Positions 1 through 11,603 of a stretch of DNA of 64,000 bases are shown one piece after another; within the stretch, counting starts at the first letter, position 1, and each line of letters begins with the position of its first letter. The translations under genes were made by a program, and so were the position numbers. This stretch comes from Ooceraea biroi (lineage: Eukaryota > Arthropoda > Insecta > Hymenoptera > Formicidae). Below the pieces are notes generated by a model that saw only the letters and a program-made list of their open reading frames with translations, searched no databases and was not told the origin of the DNA. The stretch is taken from positions 10,540,001 to 10,604,000 of the forward strand of contig NC_039515.1 in NCBI RefSeq assembly GCF_003672135.1, written 5' to 3'.

Positions 1-1296
1 GACAAGCGGTCTTCCATCATATGGCGTGGCACAAAGTAATTTGTCTTTGTCGACGACTTTGCTCGCGGCTGATCCTTCGCTGAAGTCCAAAATCCACGCT
101 GTATCCTCCGTACATCTCAATGGATTACCTTCGTCAGTACATCGTCATTAATTATCGGCGACGTGCGTATTAATCGAACATAATTTTGATGGAACGATTC
201 ATCGATCGTTTCAAAGACTATCAGAAAATCTCTGTATTACGGAAGCGTTATAGCATTCATCGAGAGAGCTTATTCTTATTTCAACTCGCGATCCTTACCA
301 GTTAAGTGGATATGCTTTAACGTAGGCACGTTAAAGATCGTAATGTCGATCTCTTCGAGAGCATTGTTCCTTAAGTCGAGGCATCTCAAAGCCCGTAGAT
401 TAGAGAACGCATCTTTCGGAAGGGTGCGTAGCTTGGTGCCGGTCACATTGATTTTCTATCGATACAAACACTTCCCTCCAAGTTCCCGCAGATATTCCCA
501 AACATGCGTAAAGCGTATGTGTGAATTTTCATGACCAATCTCTTTCAATACGGACTATTTTTTTACAATGGATAATGAAATAACTTTACAATGCCGGTCG
601 TGAAAATTCGAACAAGCGAGCTTAGTAGTAGTTTGTACAAAGCACTCGATTGCTTCTCAAGTAATTGACAAGTATCCTCTACCTCGAGAAATTCCACCTC
701 TTTCGGGAATGCGGTTGACAATCGAGTCAAGTTACTGTTCGCGATCATTAACTTTCTCAGGAACGTAAATCCCTGTAGAACCACTTGCGGGTCGAACGTT
801 GCTTTCGGCCATTCGCAAAGAATAAGTACTTGCACACTGTCAGCCCTAAAGAAATTCAACGTTATTCTGTTCGCTTAAAAACGTTGCTTCAAGCAGATAC
901 TAGTAACTTAAAATTAAAAAGTCGAACAAATTGACTATAAAATGTGACCTTGCTTAAAAATGTTTTTTTTTTTCAAACAGATACTAGCAAATTCGAAACT
1001 CGAACAAATTAACTGTGAAATTAATATGAAAAAGGTGTTACTTTAATTCTGCATCAAGAAATCAATAACTCCGTGATAAAATCGTATGATTTATATTTTT
1101 AGATTCCAGCCTCAGTGTGAGCACATACCGCGCCTTCCATTCATCTTTCAGACCGTTGAAACAAACGAGTCGTTGCCGACTCTTCACAAAGCCGCATTCG
1201 GGATGGTCGTTGACATGTGGATGATGCCAGTAACAAATGTCGTCCTCCCTCGTGAAACCATACGAAAAATGCGCGTGTACGCAAAACAATACGATT
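1..1296 (-). CDS. Leucine-rich-repeat protein, partial (5' exons; 3' end beyond left edge)
   Basis: I read four exons on the minus strand: about 1296-1070, 845-586, 456-299 and 128 to the left edge. The last three introns are bounded by plausible GT-AG sites (ACTG|GTAAGG at 299; TTTCTTTAG before 845; CGATAG before about 456), and the phases agree. The first exon encodes a short hydrophobic stretch (IVLFCVHAHFSYG), which may be a signal peptide, then a Cys-containing segment like an LRR N-terminal cap. Exons 2 and 3 encode LRR units such as FLRKLMIANSNLTRL and LRALRCLDLRNNALEEID. Exon 4 begins GNPLRCTED and continues to LLCATP, like an LRR C-terminal cap. The donor of exon 1 (GGA|GTTATT) is weak, and no start ATG was found, so the 5' end is uncertain. 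It is probably secreted or membrane-bound; ligand and subfamily cannot be judged. Confidence 0.6.
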
Positions 1297-1843
1297 CTGT
1301 GAACGAAACGCGAATTTGATAACCACCGGAAGACTTAGAAGCGCCGGATTTATCGCAATGGCATGCTTCTCGAAATTCAGATTAGTAGTTGGACGGTTTC
1401 GATTGTGTTGAAACATCTGCGTGTAATCACGCGGAATAGAATGCTCAGAATTAATATTCGCCAAATATAGACTTATTTGACGTTGACGCGGCGCTTTACC
1501 TAACGACATTACATAATTCATTCTTTCTCTCTCTCTCTCTCCCTCTTTCTTGCACGCGCGAAAGCGTGTGACGGAAGCGGGCGAGTTTGCGTGAGAGATT
1601 TATAATCTTTATTACTTGGCAGCTTCATTATTTGCGCAAGGCACGATAAACAGGACCAATGCACCGTATCTCGTTACGTTCCTTGGTATTAACTTACATA
1701 TACAAATTGACGGCTCGTATTTATTATACGGATTCTCCCCATTATCCTTGACGTGTCACGTTTGTCTCGGCTTATCGATGCTCAAAACACGATCACGACC
1801 CAGTTGCTTCCATTTTCCGTTTCATGCTTAAGTATGTTTAATA
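1297..1843. other. Gene-free spacer upstream of the LRR gene
   Basis: It holds a short CT microsatellite around 1524-1545 and an unremarkable stretch. ORFs here have no recognisable protein character. The true first exon and promoter of the LRR gene may lie here but are not identifiable. Confidence 0.4.
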
Positions 1844-2029
1844 CACTGAGATAAATTTTCATCGATAAACCGATTAAATAGTTTTCCTATTGTTAATTTT
1901 GTTTTCCGATTAAATGATGGATATGTCCGATCATTTTCTTTGTTGTTTATATAATTTAATCGGAGATATCTGTTTGTTACTATGAAATTGGATTATCCGA
2001 TTACATTTAATCGGATATTTTTCTCAGTG
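1844..2029. mobile_element. Small TA-flanked MITE (mariner-like)
   Basis: The two ends are inverted copies of CACTGAGA(T/A)AAAT and the element is flanked on both sides by TA. The interior is AT-rich and repeats the word CGATTAAAT on both strands. Length is 186 bp with no coding capacity. The TA flank and terminal sequence suggest a Tc1/mariner-mobilised MITE. Confidence 0.6.
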
Positions 2030-2046
2030 TAGACGCGAATAAATTT

Positions 2047-2622
2047 GATAAGGTACAAAAAAAGACGCCAAGTGCACGCGCTTTATGGAAAAAGTATAAT
2101 ATTGCTTTAACACAAAAAGGTGTGATATCGACATATTGTTTTGATTATGGATAAGGTATAACATAATTATTAATGTTCTTATCAAAAATAGTTTCTACAA
2201 AAATAATGATATCATAAAATGCTGCCAGCCGTAAATATAAATTTTCAAAACCTTTAGAGAAAATTTACAAAACATCTGACGAAATTAGTTATCTTGAAAT
2301 CAGTTATCTTTTTAATATGTATAAATAAGTATAAAATTTTTTAATGCAAAAATCTTGGCGCTGCTGCTGGATTTCAAAATATGAGACAGCAATGTCAACT
2401 TATAAATTATATGATTTGTATGAATTTATATAACAATTAATCCAGCAGCGCCAAGTTTTTTGCATTAAAAACTTTTGTAATAAAATATAATTATGTTATA
2501 CCTTATCCATAATCGAAACAATATGTTGTATCACACCTTTTTGTGTTAAAGCGATATTATATTATACTTTTTCGATAAAAGCAATTAGCGCGTGCACTTG
2601 GCGTCTTTTTTTGTACCTTATC
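2047..2622. mobile_element. Foldback MITE with long inverted arms
   Basis: Left arm from 2047 (GATAAGGTACAAAAAAAGAC) is the imperfect reverse complement of the right arm ending near 2622, over roughly 125 bp. A second inverted repeat lies inside it (AATCCAGCAGCGCCAAG at 2440 against its complement near 2355-2372). The element is non-coding, about 575 bp, with a nested double-hairpin layout. Confidence 0.7.
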
Positions 2623-3919
2623 CATAATCGAAACAATTTAATATATATGTTGATTTGATAGACCCGAACAAATCACGCGACGTGAATGTTTACGCGCTCA
2701 TCTTCCTCTGATTATTTATTATTGCACTGATAACAAAATACTGTGCAAACACTGTTTCTGTTTTCTCTGTCATTTCGCAATGGTCCATCCGTCGATAGCA
2801 ATCTTTTCCATTCATATTTTCAATTTAACTATAATATTGTTTGACGATAATTTATTGTGTCTTTCCTACTTGCAGCGCGCATGAATATATACTATGACAC
2901 ATGTTCCTCTAAATTAACGAGAGTAATAAGAGCTTCCAGGGATGATTCTGAAATTTCATACCATTGTACCAATTCCTAAATGAATATTCGTGAACGCTTT
3001 GTGATTATTGATTTCAAACCATCATTTCAAATCACGAATCAGCTTGCAATCAGTGCATATAACGAATTGCAGAGACTTTTATATAATTTTGAAGAGGCTA
3101 CTGATAACTATCAGCATACAACTTATTATACTTAAATAGAACAATATTAGATACTTACAACAGACGTTGTCGCGCTGTTATTCCTGTTGCGGGAAACATG
3201 ATGATGCCAAAAACAGATATCGGCGTTGATGATTGTTAAAAAATTAGTAAAAACAAGTAGTTCAATAAAAATATATTTTTAGATATATAATGTAATTTAC
3301 ACTTTATTAATTTATAAAAAACATGAAAAATTGTTAAGTGTCACCAGACACTTTTTTAATACGGCTTCGGTTTAGCAACGCATTCGCATCATGTTCACGA
3401 TCGCGGCGGGTGTCGTGCGAAGAATGGCAGTGATGCTAATGAGAAAATAGGAGCTGTATTCGGTGTGTCAGCAGGTGGATAACTAAAGCGGCCCGATGGC
3501 TTAACATGTAATGAACATATTGCGCGATAACAAGCGCAGTCGCGGTATACGATCCACTTTGCAGCGATGCATATTACGATAATGCATTTTTCAAACAGTG
3601 GAACCCACAGCGTCAGCTGGTGTGTTGCACGACTGTTTAAAGTATTAATTGTAATGGGTGTAAGTTTGACATAATAGCTCACCGACTTTATAATTAAATT
3701 ATTAAATGTGTTTTATATTATACTTGTTGTTTACTTTATAAACATATCTGAAAAATGTGAAAAAGTAAAATTGAATTAATCGCAAATATATTTTGAAATA
3801 AGCGCAATTACACAAAATAAGAAATTTAAGAAATGAGAAATTTAATTAATCCGAAAAGGATGTCGATACACCGATACACGTAAAGCTCAAAGAATAGTAT
3901 ACATATGTGTATAAATATA
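2623..3919. other. Gene-free AT-rich spacer
   Basis: No exon, RNA gene or clear repeat was recognised. The ORF near 3395-3682 has no protein-like composition or neighbouring splice structure and is not called. Confidence 0.4.
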
Positions 3920-4349
3920 CAGGGTGTCCCAGACCTACCGTATCACCGGTTAATGGTAGATTCCTGAGGTGATTCTGAGACGAATGTTCCTCTTGCAAAA
4001 TGTCGAGGGTGGCGTAGTTTCGGCGCTACGAAGGGTGTAGTCATCCTATCCTTGTGTAGAATTTTCTCGCGTTCAGTGACGGTGGGTCGAAGGGGTTCCG
4101 CGCATCGCGCACACTTCAATTTGATCTTAATTTTTCGCGGCTGTTCAAATTGAAGTGTGCGCGATGCGCGGGACCCCTTCGACCCACCGTCACTGAACGC
4201 GGGAAAATTCTACACAAGGATAGGATAACTACACCCTTCGTAGCGCCGAAACTACGCCACCCTCGACATTTTGCAAGAGGAACATTCGTCTCAGAATTAC
4301 CTCAGAAATCTACCATTAACCGGTGATACGGTAGGTCTGGGACACCCTG
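3920..4349. mobile_element. 430-bp near-perfect hairpin MITE (CAGGGTGTCCCAGACC ends)
   Basis: The element begins CAGGGTGTCCCAGACCTACC and ends with its reverse complement, flanked by TATA on both sides. The two arms of about 200 bp are almost perfectly complementary to the middle, leaving a loop of about 25-30 bases near 4134. It carries no ORF. A TA target duplication points to a Tc1/mariner-like mobiliser. Confidence 0.8.
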
Positions 4350-4498
4350 TATATAAGCACATTTATATTGCGCTTGGAAAAGTTTGTAAGATCATGAATA
4401 AATGACTGTAGCAACGACTTAATAATTTTCTTCAAGTTACTTTTTAGTTTTTAAGTATTGGCCATACTCGATTAGAATTGATTAGAGTTGACGATTCA

Positions 4499-4906
4499 TA
4501 GGCCAGTATTCATAATCGAATCTTATATTTAAAACCGTCTTAAGTTTATCTACAGATGCTGTATAGATCATTTCATTGGTTATGGAGTATTGACACTTAA
4601 GAAGCTACACTTAAGAAGATTTTAAATATAAGACTTGACCATAGTATAACTATAGTATGGGCATTCTGTCATTTGTTTGACTTTGCGTCGATCCTTTCTA
4701 CGCATCGCCATTTTTTTGAAAGCAACCAATGAGACAATTGTTGTATGTGTAGTAGTGTAAAATCAGTGAGTGCGTGACACACTTTGACGAATCAAACGTT
4801 GGATTTTACTCCAAAAATATGACGGAATACCACGTGATCGAGAACGAAAAGATCAAAGGGCCAACAGAGAGTTAACTATACCGTGACTTGACTATGAATA
4901 CCGGCC
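4499..4906. mobile_element. MITE of the GGCCGGTATTCATAGTCG family, copy 1 (expanded)
   Basis: Left end is AGGCCAGTATTCATAATCG and right end is the complement ACTATGAATACCGGCC. The conserved core (rows of TTATATTTAA and CTTAAG) occurs near the left end, with about 270 bp of unrelated sequence between 4640 and 4880. It is either a longer family member or a copy carrying an insertion. Confidence 0.6.
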
Positions 4907-4932
4907 ATAATTCCGAATAAAATGTCACATTT

Positions 4933-5005
4933 AGGCCGGTATTCATAGTCGAATCTTATATTTAAGACGGTCTTAAATATAAGATTCGACTATGAATACC
5001 GGCCT
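4933..5005. mobile_element. Minimal 73-bp perfect palindrome of the same MITE family
   Basis: Arms of 36 bases meet at a single central G, with no loop sequence. The arm is the same terminal sequence seen in the copies at 4499, 8625 and 10971. It is the two inverted repeats of the family joined with the interior removed. Confidence 0.75.
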
Positions 5006-5776
5006 TAAAGGAAAATTTACTAAATTGCTGCTACAGCCATCTACATGTGACTTTAAGAATTTTTGGAAGCACCTAATATAAAACAAAATACGATTAAGGG
5101 CTCCTGCACAATGATAAAAATAAATATACTTATCAGAAAAGCAAGACGGTGATTGGCCACTGCGTTGCCGCTTTGCCGCGTCCTGTGTATGCCCTAATAC
5201 CTAATTAATACAATAGCCTTTAGAATTTTCCTATTTCTCTCTATTGTTCCTTAAAATTACCTTCAAATTTCAATTACATTTATATATATAATATATACAG
5301 ATATATCTTCCTTCAGCATTTAATTTATATAAATAGTATTTCAAATTGTACGCCATCTGTTGAACGAGTCAATCAACGAGTTGGACAAATTGCTAAGTTA
5401 TTCTATTGGCGCTTGCCTGCATATTTAGTCCACGAAAGCCATCTGCCGTACCGACCGAGCCAGTTTTGTCCAGAAAAAATTCTCTACGATTCTAACCGTG
5501 AGTGCAGGCGCGAACGAATCCGCAACGCTTTTACGAACACGACACGTGTAAACCCCTAGCTAGCCATCCTCACGACTGCACCCTCTCGTCGTGGAGACAG
5601 CATTTCATCGCTTGCTACGAGCAACAAGCCAACGTTCCGGCACATTCAAATCTAGTGGCAGAATCGTGTTTATCGCATAGGCACGGCGTGAGTGTTTAGA
5701 ACGAGTGGGGTGCTGTTTCGCATCGTCCGGCCGTGAGTGTTTCCCGTGCGAAGATTGCTGCATCGTCGCGAACCTA
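5006..5776. promoter_or_regulatory. Upstream and 5' leader region of Ubc9
   Basis: The segment from about 5400 becomes CpG-richer and leads directly into the Ubc9 start codon. It probably contains the promoter and 5' UTR. No TATA box or clear initiator could be placed, and the short ORFs here are out of frame with the gene. Confidence 0.35.
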
Positions 5777-6894
<1,118 letters not shown>

Positions 6895-8001
6895 ACATTG
6901 AACATCAAACCGAAACTTGAAACGTGAAAAGATGTATGTGGATTTCTTTATCCGAGCTGATTAATTGTTTTTACAATTAATGTTTTTTTTACGAGTCAAA
7001 TTAACATGTGACGAATTAGTTTATACTTTTATGGCTTCTCCACGAGATATTCCTTTTATAACATGTACTTCATATATATTTCTCCAAACTTCAAAATAGA
7101 ATACATCGTACTAACAAGAACTATCACGTATAAATTCTTTCATGCGTTCTCTTATTAGATATCACGTTGCATAAACTATGAAATATGTACTTTAAGGCAG
7201 AATTATTTTTCGATCTAAACTTTAATTTGTAAACCGTAATTAATAATGTTACTTATAATAACTATAAAGTGGAGATAAAGGAGGTAATACTATAGAAGCA
7301 ACTATATGTTAAGTAAGTGTCTTTCTTCAAGTTCTCTTCTATCCTTAAATACAACAGTACGTGTAGGTAGACTTATTTAAAAATCTGCTATGTATACATA
7401 TAAGTAATGTACAAATCTTCAAGAAAATAAAAGACTCAATTCGGAGACTGCATGACGAGTACAGCTTTTGAAGTCCTTCCAGTAAACCGTACGCAGATTT
7501 ATTTCGGTGCGATAATGCGATACGGGTTTTCGCATCATCGAGCAATACTCTTCAAACTTGATTCGACGCGACGGGGCAAACTAAATATAGCGAGTGACAT
7601 TTTCACTTTACCCCATCGAATATCGATCGTCGTTATAAGCGAGAACTTTAATGCTGAATTTCAGACGCGAACGGTTCGTCGTCGAACATTAACCATCAGC
7701 CACCGATTAGAATGTACATCAGTGTATGTGCGATCACACGTGATTAATAAGCGCAGGACAAAGGCGTGAAATATATATACGACGTATACGCAGCACACGC
7801 GTACAGTAGCAACATCAGTGGTCGATAGTCCTTGTTCGTGATATTAAGTTGTTCGTATTGCATCAACTTTTCGTGTTGTTCGTTCTGCCCTCTACCAACT
7901 TCTTTTTCTTTCTGATACCCGATCCATATCCTCTTCACTTTACGAAAAGTGCAAGTGGTGCAACTGCAAAAGATAGACCTACCTACTGTTTCCGCGACAC
8001 G
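6895..8001 (+). other. Ubc9 3' UTR, intergenic spacer and VKOR 5' leader
   Basis: AT-rich sequence after the Ubc9 stop contains possible AATAAA-type signals (for example near 7425). ORFs at 7345-7769 show no protein features. The last 200 bases precede the VKOR start, and no ATG occurs in frame with VKOR upstream of 8002 in the open frame. Confidence 0.45.
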
Positions 8002-11000
8002 ATGCCGGCAGCTACAAATTCTAAGTTACTGCGAAAATGCAACGTCAGATTAGTATCCGCGTGCATGATCGGTATTGCGTTATCGTATTATGCATATGTG
8101 GTAGAAACGAGGAAGGAACAGGATGATTCCTACGAGGCGATGTGTGATATCTCGGAAAACATCAGTTGCACCAAAGTGTTCATGTCTGAGTAAGTAAATA
8201 CGTGTTATTACGCTTCGTATAATCCGCAACACGTGTCAGTGATGGAGGTTTGTGTTGTGCTTAGTTTTTTGAAGGTCAGGCAAACGGTATTTTTCCAAGA
8301 TACAAATATTTTTTGTCATCAATATTTGTTTTGCAATAGATGACGACATCGATAGTAATTTAGAATATGACTTAGCATTTTTATCATAAATCGTTTACGT
8401 CATAAGTAATAATTAATCATGATAATTTCGATATGGAGAAATATAAAATTGCGAAAATGCTTCATGAAAATGCTGGTTTAATATGTGGAAAAAAGCTCAC
8501 TTCTTATTGGCTACTACATAGTACATATTTTCAATAGAGACCCTATAATAAGAGTCTCGTCATACGATATCCAGTTTTGATTGGTCCTTCAGATCTGGGT
8601 AATTCCCGCTCATATTTGAATCATAGGTCGGTTCATAGTCGGATCTTATATTTAAGACCGTCTTAAGTTTATCTGCAGATGTTGTATAGATCATTTCATT
8701 GGCTACGGAGTATCTGAAGATACACTCAAGACGGTCTTAAATATAAAATCCGACTATGAATACCGGCCATAATGCGAACTTACATTCCGTTTAACATGCG
8801 TGTGATCTTTTTTCTTTGTATATTATTATGAAAATATTAAGTAAGTTCGCATTCGGTGCTGTATTTCTCAATGCGAAAATTATGGGCGCAGCACGGACAC
8901 GCACCAAGTGGAGACTTTATCATCACAGTGTCAGAAAATGGGTGTTACGAAATAGTTCAAAAAATCGAAAATGGGCGTAAAGCGCTGCAATCAGTCTGGT
9001 AAAACGGTATCAAGTAAAACAGCGGTCTGGCCGCTCTCAGGTTCCTCTCTGATTATACAAACCTCATCATTAATATGAACATTATATTTCAGCAACACAA
9101 ATAAAAAATTAATTAAATTAATTAAAAATAATGTTTTAGAAGAATTAAATATTATGATCATTTTATGTAACACATCAAAATAATATATTATTATAAGCAA
9201 TTCCTTGCACTTAATCTTCATTGAGTAATTGTATATAATGGCTGTTGTTCCGAAAACGGCCATGCTCCGATTTCGATCAAATTTTGTAAATAGGTGTTGT
9301 TTAGATAGAAAGAAAGTATACTAAGAGAATTTTTGGCGACTCAAATGTTAAGCAATTTTTTTTAACATTTTTTCAAATTTTATATTTAGGGAGAAATATC
9401 CTTTGTTTTATACTTACTTTTATAAATAATTATAATAAATTGACTTTCACTACCAGTTATGTATGTTATTTACGTCCGTTGTCAGTTGCTAGAGTCAACA
9501 AAGCGTCTTTCTGTCTGTTGCGTGTCCGGACTCGATCAGTATCGGATTAGACTCGCTCGCTATTAGATCATAAACAGGTGTATTTTGTAGTTGTCGGAAA
9601 TGTCGGAACGCTTAAATTTATTTTCTCTTTTTAAAAAATTAAATAATCGCCAAACAACAATAGAGTGGCTTAGAGAAATACAGTTAGTTCCAAGTGAAAA
9701 ATGGTGGAACACACTGTATCCACGCATGTACTTTGCAAGACGAAGCAAAGTTCATTCTAATAAGTAAGTCAAAATTAGATGTAGAGTAAACATTGCTTTG
9801 TAAAAAAGCACCCCGGTTTGTGAGAGGCGAGGGGACTCACGGTAAAAAAGCACCCCGGTTTGTGTTTTACGGGTCACAATACACTATTCCGTGCAGTTTC
9901 AAGAAAAACAGTGAGGAAGAGACTTTCCTTAGTATTATTCTCTTTATACTCGATTTCCTCGAAAACTATTATTCGTACGGTGAAAATGTATAGAACCTAA
10001 AATATTTATCTCTGTGAGATCTAAAACTTTTGTCTAAAACATTTATCATGATTTTCCGTATTTACTGAGATAAGCATAAAAAACTATAATTTTTATGGGG
10101 TTTTTCATGGTTTTCACCATGAAAATCAAATAGTCACCAATTTTCACTATGATATTCGTAATTAGCGCGTCAAAATACGAAGGAATACTGAGTTTCGAAA
10201 AAATCGGGGCATGGCCGTTTTCGGAAGATTAGCCAAATAAATTAATATACTTTATATATCAGACACTGTATTACATAAATAATTCCTTGTCAGTGTCCAA
10301 TTATCACTTGGAACATTTTTTACCCATAACGCTCGATGTACGGGATCTTTAGGAAATATCTTCATGATATATCCTTTGGCTGACGAATTGTTACACAATG
10401 GTGCTGTACATCTACCCATTTTTTTTTATTTTTACAATATAGTTTCGAGCATGTTACAGCGTAAACTATCTCACAGGTGGTAGACTGTAAAGCCCCGAAC
10501 ACAATGGTAGGCAACAGGCAACAGGAATAGGAAATAACCAATCGCGTTGCTCGATTTGGTCATCCGTACTCAAATCGTGTAACGCGATTGGTTATTCCCT
10601 GTTCCTGTTGCCTGTTCCTTTGCATTGTGTAATAGGCTTTATGAGCATGCGTAAGCACGTCAGAAGAGATTAAGTTAAAGAGAGAGAGATGCTAAATGTA
10701 TATCCTTCTCTCTCGCAGGATTTTGCCCAGATCGCCTTATGGCAAGACTCTTATTATAGGGTCTCTAATTTTCAATATGCTTCTTTTAAATATGAACAAA
10801 ACTTTAAATGTAGTAGAATGTAACTCGTTATACTTTCTCTCATGTATCTAAAAGAAAATAAAATGGAAATTTATAAATATACAATAACAAATAAACACAA
10901 TGTTTTATATAACGAAAGTAGGGACAATAGTCTATATTCAGAACATACTTTACGATAAAAGCGCTTTTAAGACCGGTTTATAGTCGAATCTTATATTTAA

Positions 11001-11603
11001 GATCGTCTTAAGTGTATCTTCAGATACTCCATAGCCAATGAAGTGATCCATACAGTATCTGTAGATAAACTTAAGACGGTCTTAAATATAAGATCCGACT
11101 ATGAATATCAGCCTATATGTATCATGTCTACATATTCGTGCATCATGATTATGAATTCAAAGGGTATATAATAGGGATTTGTATATTTCAGATACGGCAA
11201 AGGATTTGGATTAATCCCTAAAAATTATTGGATAATTTATCAACCAAATTCCATATATGGTTTGATATTCTATGCTCTACTTGCAATTTTAAGTACGTTA
11301 CAATTACGTTACGTTTTTTATCATCTGGAAGTTTTATGTATATTACATATGTATCAATATACAATAACTAAATGATTTTTTTTAGGTACAAGTAATAATT
11401 ACAACTATTCCGCAATTGTTGTTGTTCTAGGAATAGTTTCTAATATTCTCTCAGTATACTTGGCTTACATATTGTATAAATTTAATGACGTCTGCATAGT
11501 ATGCGTTAGCACGTACATCGTTAACGCGGCAATTATGTTTTTTGCTATTAAAAAGATCCGCAAATTATCTACCAGTGATACACGAGAAAAGAAAAGAAAA
11601 TAA
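8002..11603 (+). CDS. VKOR: Vitamin K epoxide reductase (VKOR) family protein
   Basis: Membrane quinone reductase of the endoplasmic reticulum that reduces vitamin K epoxide or quinone using disulfide exchange. Exons 8002-8189, 11192-11292 and 11386-11603 join in phase to give 168 aa (human VKORC1 is 163). Loop cysteines are C48 and C56 (AMCDISENISC), the same spacing as human C43 and C51. The active-site CXXC is C133-I-V-C136 (NDVCIVC). The motif PNSIYGLIFY matches the family NSIFG segment. Hydrophobic segments lie near residues 15-34, 84-97, 106-128 and 132-150, and the tail is Lys/Arg-rich (REKKRK), fitting ER retention. Insects lack the vertebrate clotting cascade, so the in vivo role is open. 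Intron 1 is 3.0 kb and full of transposons. Confidence 0.95.
8625..8768. mobile_element. MITE of the GGCCGGTATTCATAGTCG family, copy 3
   Basis: The 144-bp element has inverted ends (AGGTCGGTTCATAGTCGG and its complement ending ACCGGCC). The interior contains GTATAGATCATTTCATTGGC, also found in the copies at 4499 and, inverted, at 10971. Confidence 0.75.
9253..10229. mobile_element. TIR element with possible Merlin/ISXO2-type transposase remnant
   Basis: Terminal inverted repeats of about 25 bp (TTCCGAAAACGGCCATGC at the left and its complement at the right) bound this 1-kb unit. On the plus strand an ATG at about 9600 opens a 55-codon frame (MSERLNLFSLFKKLNNRQ, then IEWLREIQLVPSEKWW). It resembles from memory the N-terminus of ISXO2-like (Merlin) transposases, but the zinc-ribbon cysteines and the catalytic domain are absent. 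A short direct repeat GTAAAAAAGCACCCCGGTTT occurs twice at 9800-9862. No convincing target duplication was found. Confidence 0.45.
10497..10631. mobile_element. Foldback MITE with CACAATG ends
   Basis: The arms (CACAATGGTAGGCAACAGGC and the complement ending GCATTGTGT) are inverted over about 60 bp, with a short loop. The words AACAGGAATAGG and AATAACCAATCGCGTT occur on both arms. It shares the CACAATG terminus and overall design with the element at 56225. Confidence 0.65.
10971..11113. mobile_element. MITE of the GGCCGGTATTCATAGTCG family, copy 4 (inverted core)
   Basis: The arms TATAGTCGAATCTTATATTT and its complement flank a core containing CAATGAAGTGATCCATACAG, the reverse complement of the cores in copies 1 and 3. 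Length is 143 bp, within VKOR intron 1. Confidence 0.7.

Larger units (their letters stand above)
8535..10769. repeat. Inverted pair of GAGACCCTATAATAAGAGTC repeats in VKOR intron 1
   Basis: The sequence GAGACCCTATAATAAGAGTC near 8536-8556 reappears inverted near 10748-10768, and both are followed inward by related sequence (GATCTGGG). They may be the two termini of one disrupted 2.2-kb transposon into which other MITEs inserted. Alternatively they are two separate fragments of one family in opposite orientation. Confidence 0.45.

Noticed and set aside
456..470. In-frame TAG in the LRR frame taken as a pseudogene stop
   Set aside because: The TAG coincides with an acceptor (CGATAG|AAA) and the upstream exon ends in the right phase at GGCATT|GTAAAG, so the stop is intronic.
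1141..1521. 126-codon minus-strand ORF overlapping the LRR first exon
   Set aside because: It is in a different frame from the cysteine-rich LRR cap and has no LRR or other motif.
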